From the NCBI RefSeq assembly GCF_000315625.1, contig NW_005434665.1, positions 555,220 to 619,219 of the forward strand: a DNA stretch of 64,000 nt, in the 5' to 3' direction. The notes under the pieces are model-generated. The model was not told the DNA's origin. It did not search any database and saw only the letters and a program-made list of their open reading frames with translations. Shown here piece by piece: positions 31,732 to 42,304 of this stretch. The DNA comes from Guillardia theta CCMP2712 (taxonomy: Eukaryota; Cryptophyceae; Pyrenomonadales; Geminigeraceae). Position 1 is the first letter of the stretch; each line of letters opens with the position of its first letter. The translations under genes were made by a program, and so were the position numbers.

Positions 31732-33387
31732 TTAGTGATGGCGGATTAAGTTCTGCAGCACAAGGTTGGTTCTGCATTGAAGTAAATTCATCTCGTCATG
31801 GAGAATATCTAAGCTTCGCACCTTAGTGAGATAGAACATGACAAACATCTTGTTCGATTTGTCCATATTGTCCAGAACAAATCCCATCTCCTGATCAAGG
31901 AACCCCAAAGTCAAATGTGAACTGATGGATCCGCAAGATTGGAATCGGTAGCACCTTGAGCATCTCGACGAATTCATCTAAGACATGTTCCAACCTTGAT
32001 CTGACCTCAGCAACCAGAACTTTGCCACCCTTCACCACAATCCTATGCGCCTCTCTGTTTACATTAGGTCAGGTGATGTTGGCACTCATTTTCAGAGACT
32101 AACTTTAGAAAGTCGACGTAGTTGGTACCCATCAGGGCAAGAGAAAGAACAACTGCATTCACAGAAGAATCCTTCAAGGGAACATGCGCTATATCACAAG
32201 CAACGACGCATGGATCCTTCGAGATGAGGTCGAAGCTGCAAGACAAGGGTTCAAAATGAATGATCTCCTCACACGATGCCAGTCGAACAAAAAGGAAACA
32301 GACAAACAAAGAACCTGTGAACTTTGTTTGGTAACGTCTTAGCGATCTGTGCATCTCCGCAGCCCAAATCCGCGACTTTCCACTTTGGATACTTCTTGAG
32401 GTATTTGATGATCACATTCACAGGGTTGACTGGCCACCTGCGATTGCTTGTCTCAGATGATTGAGGATTCGATTGAAGGGATCACTTCTTGGTTTGTTCA
32501 CGAAATCCCTCGTGGTAAGAATCAAACAGCGATGGGTCTGTCTTCATCATGGACACAGCATGTTGAGACGACGTGGAGTAGAGCTGAAACACTATCAAGC
32601 AAACATCATAGACGGCCGTTGCTGCTAACCTCTTCATTCAACATCCGGAAATGCGAACCTTGAAGCTTCTTGAACATCTTCATCTGGGGCTGCTTTACTC
32701 TTCATCACACTGAGTATACAACAGACCTGCATTGGAGACAGATCTGGATTAGAACGGAAATTCCCCAGAGACCTAAAAGGAAATTTGGATCCCTCTGCGA
32801 CATCGGGGATGAGCATGTTGGCAATACTTAAGTCTGCATTCTGTTGAGCTGAAGTCAGTCCCTCTTCAAAGATCACCTTCTACATTCACCGTCATCTTTC
32901 GGGATTGCTCGTTGGGCTTGGCAACCGGAGCAACTCTTTGCTTTTTACGCTCTGGAGCTATCACTGGGCTTTCTGGTGCTTTTCGTTCCCCTACTTCGGT
33001 TTCGTTCGAAGGCTTGAATTTATTCCGATTCCGATTCCTCTTCCTCTTCAACGTTTTTTTAGCTTGAGAAGCTTCTTGTTTCTCTTGGAGGGCATTATGG
33101 GCAGCATTGCTAAGAATTGCAGCCCTCTCAGCTTGAGCCTTCTCCACATTTTCCACTGCCACCTTCTCGGCCTGATCTTTCTTCCCTTTCTCCCCGAACG
33201 AGTTGTCCTTCCGTGTAGAATCCACTCTTTGTGCCTGAGGCTTGTTCCCGACCTTCGACTTCTTTCCTGCAAATCCTTCTTTTGTTGTCACTATCTTTGC
33301 ATTGTTCGCCTTTGGGTTTGTAGTGGTAGGGCTGTTCGATGAAGGTGCGTCGTCCCAATCGGGGACTTGTAAGTTAAGTCCCTTCAT
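31732..33387 (-). CDS. RRP8: Rrp8-like rRNA-processing methyltransferase
   Basis: Nucleolar SAM-dependent enzyme; in yeast and animals Rrp8 methylates an adenine of large-subunit rRNA. Nine exons on the complement (32890-33387, 32773-32840, 32630-32699, 32486-32583, 32315-32437, 32104-32235, 31955-32054, 31822-31890, 31732-31752) join in phase to 392 residues. The N-terminal third is a Lys/Arg-rich nucleolar-type tail. The conserved part starts LQGSHFRMLNEELYSTSS, then DPSLFDSYHEGFREQTKKWP, SAM motif I in WKVADLGCGDAQIAK, SFDLISKDPCVVACDIAHVP, NAVVLSLALMGTNYVDFLKE and GGKVLVAEVRSR. The last two exons may instead be one unspliced exon, since both readings stay in frame. A start further upstream is possible. 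Confidence 0.9.
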
Positions 33388-34501
33388 ATTTGGTGTATCC
33401 TTGAAGGTGCAACCTGTGCTTGGAAGAGACTTTCCAGTATACGGCGTGCCCTGAACAAAGTCTTGGAAGGAAATGCTGAAACTGAAGGCTAGGATGAGCA
33501 AGTTGGCAAGGCAGGATGAAGTCGGAATCTTGACGATATTGAGCTGACCTTGACCGAGCTTGCCTTCGTTTAGCTTTACGTGAGTTTCTTGCTCTCCTCG
33601 GGTCTCTGTGCTGTGGCTCAAACTTAAATTCTCTCTTTCTCCTGGCCCCTACCGCTCTCTCCTCTCTACTCTGCTGCTGCCTCCAGCAAGCCTCCAGTTT
33701 CGCTCGCTTGCCCGCTCCGCATGTGCAAATTGCATCCCTCCCCATACCGACCACCCCCAGTCGAATCACCCCTTTATTTCCATGTAGATACCATAGTAAA
33801 AGGGGGTTCATAAATTCTCCGAGGACCTCTCCTTAGCAGTCACTTGTAATGGAAAAAGACGGGTGGGGTACTGAAACGCACCCTGCGCAATTTGTTTAAT
33901 GATCTGGTGAAATATTCATTCATATAATGAATTTATCTCAGAAATATTCATCGCTATCTGAAATGTGCCCCTGAATCCCGGCAGCGCGGCAGCACAGCCC
34001 CTGCATTGCGGCACGGAGTGGCGGCGGCGCATGCACGCGAGGAGACGGGAGGAGGAGGAGATCTAGCGCATGCTTGGCATATAGAGGTTGGATCGGATGT
34101 ATTTGCAGGAGGACAGGGTCCCCGCGACTCTCTCGTATAAAGCGCACTTCCATGGGAGTTGGCGAGCATGAAGGGCTGGAATTAAAGCATGCCTGTATCA
34201 GCATGATATGCTTTGATTTTCTTAGTGGAGGGTCGGTTGCAGCTGCAAGTGAGGGCGAGGCTTGGAACATACCGCTTTCCGTCTTGCCCCTGAAGTTACG
34301 GTGCTAGAAGAATGTCAACTAGGGAGTTTTGATATGGAGCGTGCCTGAGGAGGGATCGCAGTAGGAGTTGTTGGTCTCTCGGAGTCCATTGTATAACCAT
34401 GCGCGTGGATTGCTATTGTTTGTGTGGATGCCGGCTAGCTGGATCCAGACATCTTGTGGGCATTCTGCAGCGAAATGTGAGTTGTGCGGACGCAGGCGAC
34501 C
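33388..34501. other. Intergenic region between divergent Rrp8 and SR protein genes
   Basis: Holds a small C-tract/G-tract patch (33740-33870: cccctccccataccgacc, gacgggtggggtac), an AT-rich segment at 33900-33950 and a GC-rich segment at 33960-34060. Probably contains both promoters. No exon found. Confidence 0.4.
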
Positions 34502-35752
34502 ATGGCGCGAATCTACGTTGGCAACCTCCCCCTTGACATCAGAACAAGTGAGTGGAATCATCTCCTTGGCACTGGAGGAGGAAGCCCTTTTGACATTGTG
34601 CTGGTTAGGAGATATTGAAGATCTGTTTTACAAGTACGCAGCCTCCCAAGTGGATTCTTGAGTCAATCTCAACACTGAATCTCTTGACCTCTAGATATGG
34701 GAGAATCCGTGACATTGAAGTGAAAACTCCTAATCGCCCACCTGCATTTGCATTCGTTTCCTTTGAAGACTACCGTGATGCTGAGGACGCCATCCGTGGC
34801 AGAGGTTGGTGTTTGCACCAGAGATGTCGGCAGCCTGACAAGGGTGAACAGATGGTATCTCGTTCGAGGGAGCCAGACTTCGATGTGAAATGTCGCGAGG
34901 AAGTGTGTCTTTCCTTTGAGAGCATGGCTTAAGTATGCTGATCTGGTCATGAAGGTGGAGGAGGACGCTATAATGATCGTGGAGGCGATCGTGGTGGCGA
35001 TCGTGGTGGCGATCGTGGTGCTTGTTCAGGATGTTTGACCTTGGTATCTGACCCTTTCCAGATGGACCTCGAGGTTCGAGACAACAGCCTCGCCGCGATC
35101 TCAGGAGATCCGACTATCGAGTGATTGTCTCCAATCTCCCCCCGTCTGCATCATGGCAGGATCTGAAGGACCACTTCCGCCAGGTTCAGTTTTGAATATG
35201 CGCTTGTTCGCTGTGACATTGGTTGACAGGTCGGCGAGGTCGTTTACACGGATGTCGACAGGTCTTTAAAGAGCAGTAGAGGCAGAAGTTCAAATGTTGA
35301 GTCTTCTGCAGGAGAGGTGGAGGAATCGTGGAATTTGCCTCCCGATCTGAGCAAGAGGCTGCGATCAAGCAGCTTGACGACACGGAGTTCAAGAACCCAT
35401 TCGACAAAGTCTACATCCGCGTGAAAGCTCCCAAGGACCAAGGCTCCAAGTCCCGCTCCAGGTCGCGTTCCCGCTCCAAGTCAAAGTCGAGGTCTCGATC
35501 AAGGTCTCGCGATGGAAGGTTCGGATGCTTGCACTCTTGCTGCTGCTGTTGACTGCTGCTGGCAGGGATCGCTCAGCGTCACGGAGCAAGAGCCCTCCAA
35601 GGCGCGAACGAAGTGACGATGGCGAAGACGCAGCCAAGGACAAGCCGGAAGAAGATCGCAAGGACCCTGAGGAAAAGGACGGTGGCGATGACCAGGCAGA
35701 GAATGCAGCAGATGATGCCCCCAAGGAAGCCTCTGGGGAGAATGACGCCTAA
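34502..35752 (+). CDS. SR splicing factor of the SRSF1 (SF2/ASF) type
   Basis: Nuclear splicing regulator that binds exonic enhancers. Nine exons (34502-34547, 34609-34633, 34695-34804, 34852-34902, 34955-35017, 35062-35183, 35230-35261, 35312-35518, 35566-35752) join in phase to 280 residues. RRM1 has [14 protein letters not shown] and the RNP1 stretch [17 protein letters not shown] Gly/Arg/Asp hinge ([10 protein letters not shown]) follows. RRM2 is the pseudo-RRM, with the invariant [15 protein letters not shown] of SRSF1. The tail is an RS domain ([15 protein letters not shown]) and then an unusual acidic end ([17 protein letters not shown]) not typical of animal SRSF1. Very short introns interrupt even the RRM. 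Confidence 0.92.
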
Positions 35753-36237
35753 GTGCGAGTGGGTTTCGCTCCAATGCCGTAGAGTGCACCTCATCGAAGG
35801 CAGTAACGTCGCGCTAAAACAGCGTTCATACTTGCGGCTCCTGATGATCAGTTGGTTACGCCATTGTAATTTCCTGCATCAACAGGAATTAAAACTATTA
35901 CCTTATTGGAACGCTTTTACAGCCTCCTCAGTGTGCGCGCTGCTATCTTCTTTGCGCACTTACTTCATGTCCATGCTCTCCTTCGTTCTGCCTGTCAACT
36001 CAATTCCTCTCACCTTCGCTTCATCTCGTCACACTGCATCGTCTCCTGGCGTCAATTACCAGCAGCTACGTAGGTCCTCCGGGTTGAGGTTTTACCACGC
36101 CGGTTTACGGAAAGGGGGAGGGCAGGAGGGCAGGAGGGCAGGAGGGCAGGAGGGCAGGAGGGCAGGAGGGCAGGAGGGCAGGAGGGCGGGTAGGGTCCAA
36201 GGAGCGACAGCAGGAGTGAAGTGAGCGAAGTGCAACC
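35753..36237. other. Intergenic region with 8-bp minisatellite
   Basis: After the SR gene there is ordinary spacer sequence, then about nine copies of ggcaggag (about 36119-36187), ending 50 bp before the next start codon. Confidence 0.6.
36119..36187. repeat. Tandem 8-mer (GGCAGGAG)n
   Basis: About 8.5 perfect copies directly upstream of the EF-hand/WD40 gene. Confidence 0.9.
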
Positions 36238-39200
36238 ATGAATGGAGAAGAAACGGAGAAGGTCAACAAGAGGACAAGGTCATCAAGCTTGAAGACTGGA
36301 TCGATGGAGTTCGACAGTTCCATTCGATCTCTCCAGGAAGCATTCTTCTTAAGCGATCAGGAGGTAAAGTAGCTTCATGGTTCATGCGGTATCAACTCAG
36401 ACGCTTTCAGATTCAAAACTACATCTCCAGCTTCCAGAAGTATGACGCGGACAAGAGCGGCGACATTGACGGGGATGAGATTGCCCGCGTGTTCCAAGAC
36501 CTCGGCCTTCACCTTGACGAGACGGAGATCAATGACATCTTGGCGGATGTAGATGTGGATGGAAGCGGCAGTGTTGGACTTGATGAGTTCGTCTGATCCT
36601 CTCATGTCCTTGTCTTATGCTCGCGCTCTCAGGTACATCGCCTTGCTCTCGGACCCTGACGGCCCGCTTGCTGAAACGTTCAAGCACCAAGCGCACAAGA
36701 GCTTCGTGGATCCAAGACAGGTAGAGGAAGAAGAATGCATCAAAACCTGTGTGAGCATGTACAGGCACGATTGAAGCGAAGATTTCTAGAGACAAAGTGG
36801 AGAAGAAATCTCAAGGCGATCAGAAATCGAGCAAACTTCATAATCCGGTCAAAGCTGAGAGCTTCAGGTTTCTCTGCCAACGAGCATGGGAGGAGAGGAT
36901 GGGCCGGAGGAGCAGGTTGTATCCCCCACCATATCATTCGCTGGATCCTCTCTGAGTCGCACGAGCAGGGGTGGGATCGGTCGACATGAGCAGCGATGGT
37001 TCACTCATCGCAGCTTGCGACTCAGGGGGCAGGGCTCTCGTCCTCAAGAAGCTTCTTTCCCAGCAGCACATCATGCATTGCCTCTCCGACTGGCAGGATG
37101 AATCCGAGGCAGATGTTGACGAGCGGGTGCCCTATGTGTTCCTTCCGCATGCTCAGCTCTTCCATGGGCACACTGTCAGCTCAGTCAAGTGGTCAGAGGC
37201 TGCAGAGGAGCGCATGCTCGCCTGCGGGTGTGTTGACGGCAGGATCAGAGTGTGGAGGCCAGTAGAGGAGGGTTACGTGAGGGTGACGATTATGTCCTTG
37301 GAGTCGGACAGCCTCTCGCGCTCGAGCTATCCCGTGTACGCCCTGTGCAACATCGGGAGCCAACGGGTGTACGTGCATGGGATAGACGAGGGATCGATCG
37401 ACGAGGAGAGACTCTCCCACACCTTTCAGGTCCACAATGGCGACCAGACTCTCAACGTCTTGGTCTACCAGCAGAGGATGAAGCCTGTCGAGGTCAAGCT
37501 GGAGCTTTCCTCTCCCACCTCCCCTGGGAGCTTCGGGGACAGCGGGGAGGGGGATGTGGCCTCTCCTCCCCCGGGTCAGAAAAGTGATCAGCAGCAAGCG
37601 CAGCAGCAGACTCTCGTCGGCAAGACGTACAAGGCGAGGCTCTACGACAGAGTCGTCGTCTCCGATGACTTCCGGGAGCAGTACCGCGATCCCTCGGCCG
37701 GGCGGGTCGGGACGATAGTCGCGATCCATCTCGGGGGTTATGAGTGCACGGTAGAGTGGGATGGAGGGGCGTCGGAGTCTCGTCCTCAGACGAGAGACAC
37801 GCACGTGTCCGAGGGAGATCTTGAGCTGCTTGAGGACTTCCCGTCCGCTACCAAAGGTGCTCTTCCGACGGGGCTCGGAGAAAAGGGAAGGGTCGGCAGC
37901 GGCAGAGCTGTCTATGCTCTTGCTCTACACAGCGTAGCGACTGCGAGGATAAGCGTTGGGGTCAGTCGGTGCATCAGGGAGACTGAGAGGTCAGAAGCGT
38001 TCGATGGCTTCTGGGAGGATCTTGAGCTGATGGCTACCAACACGTCAGAGAGGAACATTGTCGAGGCGAGAGTGGAGAAGATCAAAGTGCGAGCGGTGCT
38101 GGCTGCTCCAAGTTGCGTGTGGGAATACTGCGAGAGCGACGGACGACACGAGCAGGAGGTTGTGGAAGTTTCTTTCGTCAAGTTCGACGACGAGCACCAT
38201 CACCTCCTCTCAACTTCGATCGACGGGCAGAGTCGGTTATGGCGATGGAAGTGGAAAGCCAACGCGATAGGAACTGAGAGGGACAAGCTTGTGTCCATTT
38301 TCGACAAGTCAGCCAAGCAAGATCTCGATGAAGAGTCGAAGGTGAGCAAGTCTTCGGGCTCTGGAGAGGAAGAAAGGAAGATGAGCCATCACGACATGTC
38401 CACGTTGAGGCTGAGCAAGCGGAGCAGCAGCAGGTCGGCAACGGCCAACTCGTCGAGGAGCTTCGAGACGACGATGCAGGTGACTTTCGCTTCGCCTCTT
38501 CCTCGTGGCGCTGACTGTCGTCAAGCCTGAAATGCCTTCCTTCGATGCTCTCCGCGAGTACGCCAGTCTGGGGTATCACATAGAGAACGGGAAGCTGCAG
38601 CTGCTCAGCTCCTACTCTGCTGCTCTTGAACCTTCCGCGAGATTGACGGAGGTGAGGGTGGGGAGACCAGCGAGCATGCAGGCAGAAGCGGAGGAACTAC
38701 TGCTCAGTTGCTCGGACGGTTCTACTCTCATCTATGGTGCGATGCCAGGCCCCGCCATGAAGGTTGTGATGTGACATGTTGGACCCAGGCATGTCCGCCC
38801 GAGGGCCGGACCGTCCTCTCGCCTCTCCCGAGTAAGTGTCGCGCCTCAGAACATGCTTCAGAGCAGTGATGGCGTTCATAGGACGTTCTTTTCTCAGTGG
38901 GAGCAGCGTCACTCAGTCAGATCCGAAGATTCGACACGAGGGTAGCTCAGCTCTTGCTGGACTAGTACTGCACTGAGAGCATGAGCTCAGGCGAGGATGC
39001 AGCGTATTTGCCGCGACCTCCTCAGACGGGGAGTTGCTGGCTCAAGGCAGCGACAACCTCCTGCTCCTCTGGCAGCGTTTGGTGCTGCTCTCTCTCATCC
39101 TGGTGCCGTGGTTGCCCCGCACTGACCTGCCTCAGCGGGACAGGGAGGACGGAGAGACATGGAGGAGGAGCTGTAAACTTCAAGGACACTGGTACTTGTG

Positions 39201-40094
39201 CGCGTGCTAGGTTGGGTGGTCGTCAGGAGGCTGCAGGGAGAAGATCACGAGGGTGGCGTGGAGGAAGGACGGAAAGATCTTAGCGAGCTGCGACAACGTG
39301 AGGGAAAGTGCCGGGGCCCCCCATGGTGTAACTGAAGGCTGCAGTCCGGATGCATCAAACTGTGGGCCAGGGCAGCGGACGCTATCAGTCAGGTCTTCTC
39401 TGTCCCTGCTGAAAGGTGCTGGAGACTCGGTGAGATCAGCTCCTGACCTGCTTCAGGTTCGGCGACGGCGACTGGTGCTGCGTACAGTCCTTGTGCCTGC
39501 CCTCAGGCAAGGCCGAAGAGCATGAAGGAAGACGCGCTCCGTCCTCGCTGCAGAGTCGCTGACGTCCCAGCACAGATATGCCGCACAACTTCTGGGAGAA
39601 CTTCGAGCTGCGGAGGCAAACAGCTCAGCTGGACTGCTCAGTTGAATACTTCGCGCCAAAGCACGCGATCAGCGATTCTGTGGCTCCAGCCGACGACATC
39701 TCGCTGCTGGAGGACAGCAAGCTCCGCTGCTCCTGCATGATCTTCGGGGTAGCGCTCTGGTGCACTTGCTGTCTGAAGTCCAACGAATGTTTGGCAGGAA
39801 GGCGAATGCGCGTCGCTCCTGCTCGTGGGGGATGATGACGATGAAGTCTGGGTAACAGATGCATGGAAGTTCCCGCTTCAGATTGACATCTCTGCAGCTC
39901 ATCGACACCAGTGGAATCATGGCAATCGGCAGCTGAAGCTCAGCTGGACCATAGCCCCTTGCTGGGACATGGTTGATGACTCGCCAGGAAGTACTTGTGG
40001 TAGAATTTTAACAAATAACTTGAAACTTGAATGGTCACTCGAGCTAGAAGATCAGTTTCTGATAAGGCAGGAGGTCAGGAGTGGAACTTGGTAA
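36238..40094 (+). CDS. EF-hand plus WD40-repeat protein
   Basis: Multi-exon gene. Secure exons are 36238-36363, 36411-36586, 36633-36720, 36765-36915 and 36969-38479; further exons from 38526, around 39035, 39255-39297, 39458-39520 and 39575-39749, and a last exon to 40094, are joined less surely. Two canonical EF-hand loops (DADKSGDIDGDE and DVDGSGSVGLDE) lie in exon 2. WD-like repeats follow: VDMSSDGSLIAACDSGGRAL, HGHTVSSVKWSEAAEE, CGCVDGRIRVWRPVEEG, LLLSCSDGSTLIYG, GELLAQGSDNLLLLWQ and VAWRKDGKILASCDN. Between them sits a small beta-barrel-like insert (KARLYDRVVVSDDFRE, GRVGTIVAIHLGGYECTVEW) resembling KOW/SH3-like or MIB/HERC2-type modules. Calcium-regulated scaffolding is an inference; WDR49-type proteins combine the same domains. 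The stop overlaps the convergent gene by 20 bp. Confidence 0.72.
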
Positions 40095-40497
40095 CGAGCA
40101 GGCTCCCATCCTTGTGTCGCCTCGCAACGAACCCGGCATTGTTCGGGAGTCGCAGCCACTGCACTCCGGTCTCGTCGTCGAAATGCTGCCCATCGACTTG
40201 GAACACTTGGCCTCCGGTATACTTGTCCACCACCCGAGCGTTATACCTGGGCTGATCCCGCACGTTCACCGTCCACTCAGTCCGGACCTGCCACAACCCT
40301 CGGTAGTCTTCCGTCGAGTTGAAGGACGATTCTGCTCGCTCGTTCGCCGCCGACAGATTCTCTACCTTGCTCATGGGCCTTTGCGGCAGGGACTGCGTCC
40401 CTCGCCCGTCCCCACCCGGCCTTCCTTCCTCCGCTGCCTTCGATGCCATCAAGTTCTCTAGCAACCTCTTCTGCAGCTCCGTACGATCTCTGCCCAC
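40075..40497 (-). CDS. SH3-like domain protein, 5' exon unresolved
   Basis: The complement is open for 140 codons to a stop at 40075. The C-terminal half looks like a bacterial-type or SH3b-like beta barrel: WTVNVRDQPRYNARVVDKYT, GQVFQVDGQHFDDETGVQWL, then NNAGFVARRHKDGSLLV. The N-terminal part (RTELQKRLLENLMASKAAEE) is helical. A splice acceptor (cggtgggcag) lies at the left end of the frame, so an upstream exon is likely; a candidate with MQRLLQGRPSGTTVHSFAKL lies at about 40630-40540, but its phase does not match. Function unknown. It is convergent with the EF-hand/WD40 gene and their stop codons overlap. Confidence 0.6.
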   Translation of the reverse strand: MGRDRTELQKRLLENLMASKAAEEGRPGGDGRGTQSLPQRPMSKVENLSAANERAESSFNSTEDYRGLWQVRTEWTVNVRDQPRYNARVVDKYTGGQVFQVDGQHFDDETGVQWLRLPNNAGFVARRHKDGSLLVTKFHS

Positions 40498-41088
40498 CGG
40501 GTGTCAGTCTTCAACCTCCATGTACACAAAACTGATTACATGGACGATGTCCCTGGGTGGTGGAGGGCTGGCGAGCTTGGCGAAGCTATGGACGGTCGTT
40601 CCGCTCGGTCTGCCCTGCAGAAGTCGTTGCATGTGAGCGACCAGACTTGGTTCGCTCCCTGAGAGTCAGAGCTCTGGTTGCCTCCCATCACCAGCTGGCC
40701 AGCGAGACCTGCTGATGGCGTTACGAAGCGATGAAGCAGCTACAGGCTACAGGGCAACATTTCTAGTTGAGAGTCAACTGATGAGTGCGATCTATCTTCC
40801 TATGAACCGTTTTGTCTCAATGCTCGTTTGTTCTCTCCTTTGATAGCCACAGATCCTACCCCTCAAGACTCTGTAAGTTCAGACTGAGCCCTGAGTTTCC
40901 TGGACTAACTTGGGCTCAGCAAGCTGGTCCTTGCTCTCCTGACTCAACGATCTCTCTCATGGCTCCTCATCCTCGATCCTCGTCGCCTGCTCGCATACAC
41001 CCCTCCAGCCGCCTCGAACGATGCCGTGAGTCCCGGCCGTCCGAAGTCCTGGCAATCAAACTTTGACCCGATGCCAATCAAACTAATA

Positions 41089-41473
41089 ATGAAACTATTG
41101 AGAAACTATTGAAACTATTGAAACTATTGAAACTACTATTGAAACTATTGAAACTATTGAAACTATTGAAACTATTGAAACTATTGAAACTATTGAAACT
41201 ATTGAAACTATTGAAACTATTGAAACTATTGAAACTACTATTGAAACTATTGAAACTATTGAAACTACTATTGAAACTATTGAAACTATTGAAACTATTG
41301 AAACTATTGAAACTATTGAAACTATTGAAACTATTGAAACTATTGAAACTATTGAAACTATTGAAACTATTGAAACTATTGAAACTATTGAAACTATTGA
41401 AACTATGTGGGAAACTATTGAAACGTTGTCAAACTATGAAACTATGAAACTATGAAACTATGAAACTATGAAA
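41089..41473. repeat. Nonamer satellite (GAAACTATT)n
   Basis: About 40 copies of a 9-mer with occasional 12-mer variants (gaaactactatt), degenerating to gaaactat at the right end. Because nine is a multiple of three, the frame stays open and spells a Lys-Leu-Leu polymer; this is not a gene. The neighbouring 40640-41088 and 41474-42304 hold no gene I can support. Confidence 0.92.
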
Positions 41474-41519
41474 CGATCAACCGAGCGCTCAAAGTTTGGC
41501 TTAAAGTTTCGATGTTTTG

Positions 41520-41830
41520 TGTGAGAGGGGATGAGGGTCACAAGGAAAGCTCACCTTACAGCTCTACCGTACCCGTCCGATGTAAGGAGGTCAGGGAGCT
41601 CATGAGGGTGGGGTCATGGGAGGTGTAGAAGGACCCTGTAAAGTGTGCTGTAAATACAGGGTCTGGGTAGATTCCTGTACGGGTACGTTAGAGCACAAAC
41701 TCAATGGTAGTGGTACATCAGGGTCATGGTGATTCTGAGGCGGACTTGAAATCCATATCACCCCCGGTATCTCGTACCCCCATTTTTCCTCCGACCACCC
41801 CCCACGCTGGAATCCCTCTTCGCCTCCTTG
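41520..41830. promoter_or_regulatory. G-then-C tract island upstream of the zinc transporter
   Basis: G-rich on plus at 41525-41720 (gagagggga, gagggtggggtcatggg) and then C-rich at 41755-41815 (atcacccccggtatc, accaccccccacg). Lies about 0.5 kb before the transporter ATG; a 5'-UTR intron may lie between. Confidence 0.4.
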
Positions 41831-42304
41831 CGCCATGCAGGACGTGCGGTGAAAACTTCGCTGCGGCTCGTGCCGAATCTGATCTCCAACCTCATCGCTC
41901 TCAGATCACTGCTTCTCTTTCTCTCTTGAACTCTCTCTGAGCTCCTACTTGAGTTCCGCTCTATTCGTTCACCTCAATCCATTCTTTGCTGTTCAAAAAG
42001 TTCTGTCTTCCTTGACTTGCCGATAGCACACTAATCGCCCCCTCAAGATTCACTTGCTGGTGTTAGCTCTCAAAGTTTCCTCTGTCTGCCGTATTAAAGT
42101 ATAGAAAGAAAGAGATACAGTTGGCAAGCACTTGCATCCTGGACCCCTTCGGCAAACTTGATCTAATTATCTCAACAACTGCACTGTAACAGGCTGGTAA
42201 GTTGTTGTCTTCTCTATCACTTTACATGATCATGGACTGACTGAACGAAGAGATAGGAGAGGACGTCTGCAGTGTGGGCCATCCTTCATATTCGTTTGGT
42301 CCCA

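Noticed and set aside
41109-41447. 112-codon frame encoding a Lys-Leu-Leu polymer
   Set aside because: Follows only from a 9-bp repeat staying in frame; not a gene.
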